In this document: positions 1-7,768 of the stretch, piece by piece
How positions within the stretch are numbered: the stretch's first letter is position 1
How the letters are laid out: every line of letters begins with the position of its first letter
From: Erysipelotrichales bacterium
Lineage (GTDB): Bacteria; Bacillota_I; Bacilli_A; RFN20; CAG-826
Length of the DNA: 41,677 nt
Assembly: GCA_022508535.1 (NCBI GenBank)
Contig: JAFLUZ010000015.1
Location: forward strand, 1-41,677
Reading direction: 5' to 3'
The notes under the pieces: generated by a model
What the model saw: the letters and a program-made list of their open reading frames with translations, nothing else
Databases searched by the model: none
What the model was told of the DNA's origin: nothing
Program-made: the position numbers and the translations under genes

Positions 1-193
1 CGATTTCAACGTAATTACCTGTTGCACTCATATAAGCATCAGTAATTTCTTGCAACCATTCTTCACCATAACCACCGTTATAGAACATAATGGATAATGT
101 GCCTGGTTCTCTTTCTTCTCCACAGGCTGCCAATGCACCGGATAAAAGCATTAATCCAACGATTGGTAAAATCTTCTTTGCATTTTTTTTCAT
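1..193 (-). CDS. Extracellular solute (probably sugar)-binding lipoprotein of an ABC transporter, 5' part only
   Basis: Only the first 64 codons lie in the window; the gene continues past the left edge. The protein begins with a lipoprotein signal peptide: lysines, a hydrophobic core, and a lipobox LAAC with the modified Cys at about residue 24. The mature part starts with a charged linker and a strand of the type TLSIMFYNGG, followed by EEWLQEITDAY. This is the usual beginning of family-1 extracellular sugar-binding proteins, which deliver oligosaccharides to ABC permeases. The start is set by GGAGG just upstream of ATG 193. The promoter carries a perfect cre-like operator, which supports a sugar substrate. 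The substrate itself cannot be read from this fragment. Confidence 0.75.
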   Translation of the reverse strand, partial: MKKNAKKILPIVGLMLLSGALAACGEEREPGTLSIMFYNGGYGEEWLQEITDAYMSATGNYVEI

Positions 194-210
194 TTTGTTT
201 TCCTCCTTTG

Positions 211-260
211 GAAACCCATTTCTCTAATGATATTATATTAGTGAATGTAAGCGGTGTCAA
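211..260 (-). promoter_or_regulatory. Promoter with two LacI/CcpA-type operators for the sugar-binding protein gene
   Basis: On the minus strand TTGACA (260-255) and TATAAT (237-232) are separated by 17 bases, a consensus sigma-A promoter. ATGTAAGCGGTGTCA at 245-259 matches the cre consensus WTGNAANCGNWNNCW at every fixed position and overlaps the -35 box. A second palindrome, GAAACCCATTTC, lies at 211-222, just downstream of the expected start of transcription. Their centres are about 36 bases apart. Binding of CcpA or another LacI-family repressor here should block initiation. Confidence 0.75.
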
Positions 261-292
261 TTAAAATAATAAAATATAATTTTATTAATAGC

Positions 293-322
293 AAAAAAAA
301 GAACGTTAATTTAATAACGTTC
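293..322 (-). terminator. Rho-independent terminator of the 348-1979 gene
   Basis: GAACGTTA (301-308) pairs with TAACGTTC (315-322). On the minus strand the hairpin is followed by a run of eight T (300-293). It lies directly after the stop of the upstream gene. Confidence 0.85.
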
Positions 323-347
323 CTTAATTGTTTTGTTTAACAATATT

Positions 348-1979
348 TTATTTAACCAATTTCTTTTTCTTATTTAAAGAGAAATATCCGACAAATGTCA
401 ATGCAATTAAGCCAATAACAATAGCAATTGTGTATTTATTTTCTTTTGCAAACGTCAATAATAGTCCTGATGTTGAATTGTTATTACCATTAGTATTTTC
501 ACGAGAACTTAGAAGTTCTTTAAAGTATGCAACAGAACTACCAATTGTGTTACCTTGAGCATCTAAGGTTTCATCAACAATTCTTTTATCTTCACTTGGT
601 AATCGATCATACCAACTTAATAATCTAGCCATTTCTTCTGTTTCGACTAAGCCACAAATATCGCCATTTCCTAAAGCACGTAAATCTTTCCAATCATGAA
701 TGAATTTTTCGGCTTCACTCAATGTTGTATCAACAAATGCTTCAACTTCCCAAATTGAATATGGATATCCAGCACCTCTTGTAATACATGAAACGATTAA
801 ATATCTTCCTGAAACATTGCTAACTTCAAACTCATCTAGATAATTATATTCTGTGCGATTACGAACACTTGCAATAGGAGTCATTTTGCTTGTATCTCCA
901 TCAAAGCTTTCAGGAATAATATTTTTAGCTAGGAATACATCATAATCCTTAGCATAAGCACCTTCCCAATATACATTGACCGCAGATAAGAAATATACAG
1001 TTCCTAAATCAACCATTAACCAAGCTGATTCATCTTTATCAGTTTGAATCCATCTACTATTATAGTTGCCATCAAATGCTTCTTTTGCAGCACCACTACT
1101 TGCATAGGAAGGACAACCTTTGGCAACATTTGCAAGTTCTAAATCCTCTGGTTCATAGGTGAATGCACCTGTTAAAGGATATAAATGGGACTTTTCAAAT
1201 TTAGATCCTTCTACAGGAATTAATCTTGCAGAGAAGCGATATTCACCTTTTTTCAAATTTGCAAGGGTCAAATAGCGTTCAATATCTGCTTTATATGTAA
1301 ATCTATCACCAGCATTATAATCAACGATAAATGTAGTGAGTGGTTTGGCGTCATCATCAATAGCAGTTGTAGATCCCGAAAACACTAATACTTCCATATG
1401 ATCAATTTCAGCTGCTTGAGCATTTGATGTGAATATTTCCCATGCCCAAACAAGTCTTCCTTCAGTATTTACGGAAAGATTACCATATATATTAAGAGAA
1501 TAATCAAATTCATAATTATAAGAAATATCGTTCATAACATACCAATCAGAATCTGCGTATTCATCTGGGATTTTACTCACGTAACGGAAGGCAGGCGAAT
1601 AATCAATATTTGGTTCCGCCCAAGCATCTTTTAAAGCATTAATAATTTTACTTGAAGACAAAACACCTGCATTTTCTTGATTAATAACTGCGTATTCCTC
1701 TCCTTCAATAAATCCAGTATCAGTTGGGAAAAACGCAATGTCCATTGTAGCAATGTCTTCCACTTTTGGCCCAACACCATTATATTTACCAGTTAACAGT
1801 TCCCAAGGATAACGCAAGTTTCCTTCAGCTTCAAAATATGGAGCATGTGGTGCATTTGTTATAGCTTGATCTGGACGTAATAGTTTTTCTTCGGCTTTTG
1901 CGATAGTGGTATCATTAGGAGATATTACTAGTCCACCCATAACTAATGACATCGCTATTACTAATAAACTTTTTTTCAT
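348..1979 (-). CDS. Surface protein with F5/8 type C (discoidin) domain and C-terminal membrane anchor
   Basis: 543 residues with an N-terminal signal peptide (MKKSLLVIAM..., cleavage probably after AKA). An unrecognised N-terminal domain covers about residues 40-275. A discoidin/CBM32-like domain follows (about 280-418), with AFDGNYNSRW, AWLMVDLGTVYFLSAVNVYW and SGRYLIVSC motifs; such domains usually bind glycans. A small domain at 423-492 (FIHDWKDLRALGNGDICG...) recurs in two other proteins of this window. A transmembrane segment (about 515-533) and KKKK tail end the protein; there is no LPXTG. It is a paralogue of the next gene (2156-3832), with which it shares the whole architecture. RBS AAAGAGG precedes ATG 1979. 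Glycan binding is inferred from the domain; the ligand is unknown. Confidence 0.75.
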   Translation of the reverse strand: MKKSLLVIAMSLVMGGLVISPNDTTIAKAEEKLLRPDQAITNAPHAPYFEAEGNLRYPWELLTGKYNGVGPKVEDIATMDIAFFPTDTGFIEGEEYAVINQENAGVLSSSKIINALKDAWAEPNIDYSPAFRYVSKIPDEYADSDWYVMNDISYNYEFDYSLNIYGNLSVNTEGRLVWAWEIFTSNAQAAEIDHMEVLVFSGSTTAIDDDAKPLTTFIVDYNAGDRFTYKADIERYLTLANLKKGEYRFSARLIPVEGSKFEKSHLYPLTGAFTYEPEDLELANVAKGCPSYASSGAAKEAFDGNYNSRWIQTDKDESAWLMVDLGTVYFLSAVNVYWEGAYAKDYDVFLAKNIIPESFDGDTSKMTPIASVRNRTEYNYLDEFEVSNVSGRYLIVSCITRGAGYPYSIWEVEAFVDTTLSEAEKFIHDWKDLRALGNGDICGLVETEEMARLLSWYDRLPSEDKRIVDETLDAQGNTIGSSVAYFKELLSSRENTNGNNNSTSGLLLTFAKENKYTIAIVIGLIALTFVGYFSLNKKKKLVK

Positions 1980-2048
1980 AAATTTTACCTCTTTTAGTGA
2001 CTATATTATTTAACAAATTATTATAACCATTTATTAAACTATATAGTA

Positions 2049-2078
2049 ATTATACTATTTGACACTTATATTATTCAA
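2049..2078 (-). promoter_or_regulatory. Probable promoter of the 348-1979 gene
   Basis: On the minus strand TTGAAT (2078-2073) and TATAAT (2054-2049) are spaced by 18 bases, between the terminator of the upstream paralogue and the RBS. Unlike the neighbouring paralogue, no clear LacI-type palindrome is seen here. Confidence 0.55.
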
Positions 2079-2100
2079 TATAAAATTTGTAGATACATAT

Positions 2101-2127
2101 TAAAAGCCGAGCGTTTGTTCGCTCGGC
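2101..2127 (-). terminator. Rho-independent terminator of the 2156-3832 gene
   Basis: GCCGAGCG (2106-2113) pairs perfectly with CGCTCGGC (2120-2127), a strong GC-rich stem with a six-base loop. On the minus strand it is followed by TTTTA. Confidence 0.85.
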
Positions 2128-2155
2128 AATTAATTTAAATATCACCAATATTCAA

Positions 2156-3832
2156 TTAGTTATTGTATTTTCTTTTGCTAATTGTGTAGTAAGCAATTGT
2201 GATTGCAGCAATACTTACAAGTGCAACAATTGCAATTATTGAATTTGTATTATTAACTACAGTGTTTAATAATAAATTGTTTGCAGATGCAGCAGCAAGA
2301 TTGCTTTCTAATGCTCTTGAAGATTTAACATACTCAACTGTATGAGCAATAGTTACACCATGATAATCATATGTTCCATCAACAACTGCTCTATCTTCAT
2401 CTGATAATTCATCATACCAAGCAAGTAATCTTTCCATTTCATCAGAATTCATAACATCACAAATGTTACCATTTGCAGAAGCACGCAAATCTTTCCAATC
2501 GTCAATGAATTTTTCAGCATCAGTTAAATTTGTATTTGGAAAAGCCTCTACTTCCCAAATAGCATAGTTTCCACCATTAGTCTTTGATAAACAAGAAACG
2601 ATTAAATATCTTCCAGAATTACCAGTTACTGAAAACTCATCTTCTTTAATATATTCAGGGCGATCATGAACACTTCTAATTGCCTTCATACCACTTGTAT
2701 CACCATCAAAGTTTTCAAAATCTAATGTTTTAGCTAAGAAAACATCATAATCTTTAGTGTAATTATTTGCCCAAGTTATTTTAACAGTTTCTAAATGATA
2801 TTTTGTACCTAAGTCAATCAATAACCAAGCTGTGTCTCCACCACCAATACTAGCCCATTGAGAACCTAAGTTACCATCAGTTGCTTCATCTGCTCTATAA
2901 GAATTACCACCATCTGAACTTGCTCTAACAGCAGCACCTTTTGCAATATTAAATGCGGATAAATCTTTTGGTTCATATACAACATTGTCGTTACCTACTA
3001 AAGGGAATAAGTCTGAAGGTTCAAATTTTGAACCAGGGTTTGGAATTAATCTTGCTGAGAATTTGTATTTGCCTTTTTTCAAGTTAGCAAGAGTTAAATA
3101 GTTTTCAATATCTGCTTTATAGGTAAATTGGTCATTATTCTTAATATAATCAACTTTGAATGTAGTAAGCGGTTTAACACTTTTATAATTTTCTTCAGTA
3201 ACAGTATCGTCGTATACTAAAACTTCCATATAATCTATTTCATTTTTTTCAGGATGAGCAGTGAAAATTTCCCAAGCCCATTTAAGTCTCCCTGAGTTCT
3301 CAACTGCCCAATCGTTATTTCCATCATATTTAATTTGTAGCCTATAATCAATTGAATAATAATAAGATATATCATCTTTAACATACCAATCAGAATCGCC
3401 AAACTCATATTCAGGCATTTTATCATTTCTTATATAACGGAAAGCCGGAGAATAATAACCAGAGTCTGCTAAAATACCTTTTAATGCACTAGTGATTGAA
3501 GAACTTGTCGCAGTATTTCGAACTGCATGTGTGACAGTAGCATATGTTCCATCTTCATTAAATCCATCAGAAGTTGGGAAAAAAGCTATTTCTAAAGATA
3601 CAAAATCGCTTATCCACTTTCCATCTCTATAAGGTGTATTCATATATAGTGCAGGATATATTAAATCACCATTTTCCTGAAACCCTTCATTTTCGCCCCA
3701 TTCTCCTTTATATACCACATTAGGAGTTTCACATGGTTCGAGTTCAGCTTTAGCTTTAACAGCGGCTTTAGGTGAAGCAACAAGTCCACCCATTACCATA
3801 GACATCATAACTAGTAATAGTCCTTTTTTCAT
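2156..3832 (-). CDS. Surface protein with F5/8 type C (discoidin) domain and C-terminal anchor, paralogue of 348-1979
   Basis: 558 residues. It has a signal peptide (MKKGLLLVMMSMVMGGLVAS...), an N-terminal domain of unknown fold similar to that of its neighbour (shared PAFRYI, DSDWYV, DISYYY, LKWAWEIFTA and LTLANLKKGKY motifs), and a discoidin domain at about 295-433 (DGNLGSQWASIGGGDTAWLL, SGRYLIVSC). A shared C-terminal domain at 439-505 contains FIDDWKDLRASANGNIC. A hydrophobic anchor covers about 532-551, ending in KRKYNN. The two genes are in the same orientation, but each has its own promoter and terminator, so they are a tandem duplication rather than a simple operon. Two LacI-type operators in the promoter suggest carbohydrate control. 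The role is probably surface glycan binding; the N-terminal domain may be the active part. Confidence 0.75.
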   Translation of the reverse strand: MKKGLLLVMMSMVMGGLVASPKAAVKAKAELEPCETPNVVYKGEWGENEGFQENGDLIYPALYMNTPYRDGKWISDFVSLEIAFFPTSDGFNEDGTYATVTHAVRNTATSSSITSALKGILADSGYYSPAFRYIRNDKMPEYEFGDSDWYVKDDISYYYSIDYRLQIKYDGNNDWAVENSGRLKWAWEIFTAHPEKNEIDYMEVLVYDDTVTEENYKSVKPLTTFKVDYIKNNDQFTYKADIENYLTLANLKKGKYKFSARLIPNPGSKFEPSDLFPLVGNDNVVYEPKDLSAFNIAKGAAVRASSDGGNSYRADEATDGNLGSQWASIGGGDTAWLLIDLGTKYHLETVKITWANNYTKDYDVFLAKTLDFENFDGDTSGMKAIRSVHDRPEYIKEDEFSVTGNSGRYLIVSCLSKTNGGNYAIWEVEAFPNTNLTDAEKFIDDWKDLRASANGNICDVMNSDEMERLLAWYDELSDEDRAVVDGTYDYHGVTIAHTVEYVKSSRALESNLAAASANNLLLNTVVNNTNSIIAIVALVSIAAITIAYYTISKRKYNN

Positions 3833-3907
3833 AATTTTTTCCTCTCTTTATTAATTGTTATAAATTCGATCACCAATCTCTAAAATCATGCAACGCAAAA
3901 GATATTA

Positions 3908-3956
3908 GAAATCGATTTCACGAATATATTATACAAATGCTTGTAAGCGCTGTCAA
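3908..3956 (-). promoter_or_regulatory. Promoter with two LacI/CcpA-type operators for the 2156-3832 gene
   Basis: Minus-strand TTGACA (3956-3951), 17-base spacer, TATAAT (3933-3928): a perfect sigma-A promoter. TTGTAAGCGCTGTCA at 3941-3955 is a perfect cre match covering the -35 and spacer. GAAATCGATTTC at 3908-3919 is a perfect palindrome just downstream of the start of transcription. The layout and the spacing between the two operators (about 35 bases) repeat those at 211-260. Confidence 0.8.
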
Positions 3957-3995
3957 ATATATTATATATATTTTTAGATGATTCACGACCAAACG

Positions 3996-4024
3996 AAAAG
4001 ATATGCATATTTCTATACATATCT
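3996..4024 (-). terminator. Terminator at the end of the eight-gene MoxR/CotH operon
   Basis: AGATATG (3999-4005) pairs with CATATCT (4018-4024). The minus strand continues with TTTTCG. The stem is AT-rich and so of moderate strength, but it follows the stop of the last gene by only eight bases. Confidence 0.6.
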
Positions 4025-4032
4025 TTTTATCT

Positions 4033-6333
4033 TTAATATCTAACTAGTGTTGGATAAAACCCATCAATAGAACACCATATTTTTTTATCAAAAGAATCAT
4101 ATAGTGAACTTGTTTTTAGTTCTTCGCTTGTTTTCTTACAATTATTAAGCGCGTTAGAATTACCAACAGCTTTTCCAGTTGATACATTGCTACTTAGGAA
4201 ATAAGTATTAGTGACTTTTCCATATTGTCCAACACATATTCCGCCATCCATACTACTACCATTAATCTTACTGAGTACTATACAATTCTCTATTACTCCA
4301 CCACCTTGATTTTCACATACGATACCACCAATGTGTCCATCTTGTGTGCTTGAAGATATATCTAAATTGATTAGACAGTTAGAAATTGTACCATAGTTTC
4401 TTACGGCTATTGCACCAGCCCATGATCCAGCATTTTCGACTCTACCTTCTAAAACTAAATCTTGAACAACTGCGTTTGCTTTTACTTCTAGGAATAGACC
4501 AAATTTTGCATCTAATCCTTGAGTGCTTGAAATATTTTTAATTGTGTGACCATTACCATCTAATGTTCCAAAGAATTCACCAAGATTTTCCCACTCTATA
4601 CCTGCTAAATCGATATCATTTTCTAAAACGTAGTTACCATATGAATTGTTTTTAATTTCTAAAAATTCTTCAGTACTATGGATAAATATAGTTGTTTCAT
4701 CATCCGCATTATCGTTATAGATATTAGTAAATGGATAAATATTATTAGATATAGAACTTTTCTTGAGTTCTGATTCTTTATATAACCCACTACGGTCTTC
4801 AATTTGTAAGCCAAAGCAGAATCTATTTTTATTTAGAGTTTTATCAAAAGCAGACAATGCCTCTAGTCTTTCTACAATTGTGCTTCCTGTAATGATCATA
4901 TTTCCCGCATATAAGAAATCACTTACATTGATTTTAGCAATATAATTCGTAGATGTATTACTTTTATAGACATACAAATACATACTTGCCTTATCTTTTA
5001 AATCCGAATATGAACCTACACCATATAATGATTTAATATCATCATAGAAATTTGGGGTTTGCGATTGTAACACAACATGCTGAATTGTGTCACCAGAGAA
5101 AAGTAATTTTGCGTTCAAAGGAAGGCTGTTAGTCAAATAAGTATTTAATTTTACACGTGCATCTTGAAGCTTGGCATAACTTTCTTTTACTTCATTTCTT
5201 GCCAAAGCTTTAAGTGTCAATGAATCATAGTATTTTTCTGCTTCTGCAATACTCTCTCCATCATCTTGTGTGATACTATCAACGCTAGGGATTTCATCAA
5301 CTAATTCCACAAATCTATCGACAAGTTCTTGCGTATTATCTACTTTAGTTTGAGTTTCTTTTTTGCCATTTACTTCGACATAAAGAGCAAAATAATCATC
5401 TAAATAATTCATCATTTTTTCATATGATTCTTTGACATTATTTAGTGCTTTACTTTCAACTTGTAGACTATGATATAAATCTTTAGCTCTAAACAAGATA
5501 GAACCATTATTTAAAGTAACATCATCTATAGAATTTATTGCAGAGACGAATGCATTAATTATTGCTTCATCTGCTAATTCGGGATGCTCTAATAATTCTT
5601 CATATCTTTCTTTCAATTGATCAATTAGTGTTTTCGCCTCAATAACCCTATTATCTTCTTTAGCTTTAAATGAGATATACTCATAAGCATTTTCTGCCGC
5701 AGTTATGAGATCCTTATCATTTAAAGTCAAATTTTCAACTTCTGGGAGTTTTGCCACTACTTCTAAGAAAGAAGCAATTTCTTCTTCAAGAGATTTTTGT
5801 TGTGCTTCTAAAAACATACGATCAAATTGTTCACGGAAATTTAATAGTTTTTCATAAGCCTCACTTATTCCAATGATATCTTTGTTAATTATATTTTCAT
5901 ATGCTGCTTCTGCCGCAATAATATATCTCTCATCTTCTAAAGATAAGAAATATGGGATCGCGTCCACTTTTGCGATGAAATCATCCGCAATATTTTTATC
6001 GCGAATATATTCAAAATAAATTTGTTCTAACATTTCTAACTTATAAAAGGCCTCTTGCACTTCGGGAAAATTATTCCAAGTGTAGTCATCAATTAAATCA
6101 TAAAGATTATATGCTTCGTTAATTGCATAATCCATATTGTCATCAAATTTAAGACTATTAACAGCATCAATAAATTCTTTTGCTATTTCTGGTAGCTCTA
6201 TATCTTGTGTTTCACTTGTGCTTACGCTACCTTGATTTGATGGTAAAGTGCTACTTGGCGTAGATGGAATACCAAATCCACAACTAACAAGAAGGGAAGA
6301 ACATAATAAGGCAAATAATAATTTCTTTTTCAT
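4033..6333 (-). CDS. Lipoprotein with five helical repeats and a GLUG-like beta-helix C-terminus
   Basis: 766 residues. Lipobox LVSC (Cys 18) is followed by a Ser/Thr/Pro linker. Residues of about 45-430 hold five degenerate helical repeats of about 75-85 residues, each opening with an F-[IVL]-x-x-[VI]-[ND] pattern (FIDAVN, FIAKVD, FLEVVA, FVSAIN, FVELVD) and running through A...Y..L and V..ay..L helices. They resemble FIVAR-type three-helix repeats but were not matched to a named family. The C-terminus (about 590-750) has glycine-rich short strands (LDGNGHTIKNIS, GHIGGIVCENQGG, MDGGICVGQYG), as in GLUG or right-handed beta-helix surface proteins. It is the last gene of the operon, 13 bases after the related 6347-7768 lipoprotein. 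RBS AAGGGGTG precedes ATG 6333. Function unknown; adhesion or scaffolding is a guess. Confidence 0.6.
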   Translation of the reverse strand: MKKKLLFALLCSSLLVSCGFGIPSTPSSTLPSNQGSVSTSETQDIELPEIAKEFIDAVNSLKFDDNMDYAINEAYNLYDLIDDYTWNNFPEVQEAFYKLEMLEQIYFEYIRDKNIADDFIAKVDAIPYFLSLEDERYIIAAEAAYENIINKDIIGISEAYEKLLNFREQFDRMFLEAQQKSLEEEIASFLEVVAKLPEVENLTLNDKDLITAAENAYEYISFKAKEDNRVIEAKTLIDQLKERYEELLEHPELADEAIINAFVSAINSIDDVTLNNGSILFRAKDLYHSLQVESKALNNVKESYEKMMNYLDDYFALYVEVNGKKETQTKVDNTQELVDRFVELVDEIPSVDSITQDDGESIAEAEKYYDSLTLKALARNEVKESYAKLQDARVKLNTYLTNSLPLNAKLLFSGDTIQHVVLQSQTPNFYDDIKSLYGVGSYSDLKDKASMYLYVYKSNTSTNYIAKINVSDFLYAGNMIITGSTIVERLEALSAFDKTLNKNRFCFGLQIEDRSGLYKESELKKSSISNNIYPFTNIYNDNADDETTIFIHSTEEFLEIKNNSYGNYVLENDIDLAGIEWENLGEFFGTLDGNGHTIKNISSTQGLDAKFGLFLEVKANAVVQDLVLEGRVENAGSWAGAIAVRNYGTISNCLINLDISSSTQDGHIGGIVCENQGGGVIENCIVLSKINGSSMDGGICVGQYGKVTNTYFLSSNVSTGKAVGNSNALNNCKKTSEELKTSSLYDSFDKKIWCSIDGFYPTLVRY

Positions 6334-6346
6334 TTTTGTTCACCCC

Positions 6347-7768
6347 TTAAAAATTAATTACGGCTCCAACTGAGAAACCACTATAGTCGCTTGAAGCATA
6401 TAGATCGCATTTTGATTCAATATTGATTGTAAAATTATAACCTTTACCAGAAACCGCCTTAGGATTTCCTTCAGCTTCTAATTCTTGTAATTTTGCAATA
6501 AAGTCGTTTATGTTCAAATTGTAATCATCGGTAATATCAAAGCGGTATAATGGGTCATTTTTCATCGCCCCTGCCTCATAGTACATATTAAGATATACAA
6601 CAGCGTAATCTCTCAAATTATCTTTTGGTAAATTATAGTATCCTGTTAAAACTGAAATTGGATCTTTTCCAGAAGAAAAATTAACTCGTAAATTATAGTT
6701 GTTTGTCGTGTTATTAAAAGCACCTAACGAAATTGAAAAGCCAAATTTAGTAATATCGAATGGTTCTTTCAAATTATCAAAAGCTTGTCTTGTTGCGACT
6801 AATTCATTATAAGCACTACTAACGCCAGGATATGCTTTTTCTTCTTCAGTTAAAGTTTCATAAGCAATTTCACAAGCTTTAATTTGATTATCTTGGCCAC
6901 TATCTTTCCATTTTAGTTTATCAAATGTTGGTAAACGATATACAGCATCAATGAAAGATTCTGCATGAGCTTTAATAACTTTTAATTCTTCTGAACGCAC
7001 AATTAGACTATCTAATTTAACTTTAGCGTTTTGAACATTTTCATTTTCTTTAGATTCATTATCTAATTTTTCATATTTCTTATTTATTTCATTAACTAAA
7101 TCAATATGACTAAAAGTCAATTCACTGATACTAGGTAAAAGGTTTACTTTAGTCACAAACTCATAAGCAAGATATTCTTTATCACTCATTGCTCCTAACT
7201 CTTCCATTTTACTATTTAAAGAATCAAGTTTTGCTTTTGCATTAATAACTACAGTTAATGCTTTAGATGTATCAGATAAAAATCCATACATCCAATTTAA
7301 CTTTTCAAGGTCATCTTTATCATCTTTAAGAAGCAGATTAATATCTTTCATTTTATTGACTTCATCAGCAAAAGCATACCCAGCTTCTTCTGCTTCTTTT
7401 TGGGATAAATAATCATGATATAAAATTAAGAATTCTTCTTTTGCCGCATCAAGCTTTGCCTTTGTTTCAATTACAATTGAAAGTTCCTTACTTTCAGTTG
7501 TCAAAGAATTATAAATAATATATGCACTGTCGATTTGATTTTTATGTTCAAGTGTCAATTCATCATCAATCCAAGCATTGACACTATCAACAAATACTTT
7601 TGCTTCTAGTGGAAGATTTTCTGTTGGTTTTGAGGAATTTTCGCTTACACTAGTACTTCCAACACTTGGTGGATTTGAACTAACTGGATCTGAAACACTA
7701 TCTTTACTACCACACGCACTTAAAAGCATTAATGATACAAAGGTTAATATGAATTTCTTTTTTCTCAT
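6347..7768 (-). CDS. Lipoprotein with four helical repeats, related to 4033-6333
   Basis: 473 residues from ATG 7768. This start is preferred because AAGGAGAA lies upstream and it forms an ATGA overlap with the CotH stop, which suggests translational coupling. Lipobox LSAC (Cys 19) is followed by a Ser/Pro linker. Four helical repeats occupy about residues 50-330, opening FVDSVN, FADEVN, FVTKVN and FIDAVY and each containing A-x-L-x-(D/S) helices. The C-terminal 130 residues are predicted beta-rich (FGFSISLGAF, NLRVNFSSG, NFTINIES) and are not recognised. The repeats match those of the next gene in pattern, so the two are probably ancient duplicates. The protein should sit on the outer face of the membrane. 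No enzymatic motif is visible. Confidence 0.6.
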   Translation of the reverse strand: MRKKKFILTFVSLMLLSACGSKDSVSDPVSSNPPSVGSTSVSENSSKPTENLPLEAKVFVDSVNAWIDDELTLEHKNQIDSAYIIYNSLTTESKELSIVIETKAKLDAAKEEFLILYHDYLSQKEAEEAGYAFADEVNKMKDINLLLKDDKDDLEKLNWMYGFLSDTSKALTVVINAKAKLDSLNSKMEELGAMSDKEYLAYEFVTKVNLLPSISELTFSHIDLVNEINKKYEKLDNESKENENVQNAKVKLDSLIVRSEELKVIKAHAESFIDAVYRLPTFDKLKWKDSGQDNQIKACEIAYETLTEEEKAYPGVSSAYNELVATRQAFDNLKEPFDITKFGFSISLGAFNNTTNNYNLRVNFSSGKDPISVLTGYYNLPKDNLRDYAVVYLNMYYEAGAMKNDPLYRFDITDDYNLNINDFIAKLQELEAEGNPKAVSGKGYNFTINIESKCDLYASSDYSGFSVGAVINF

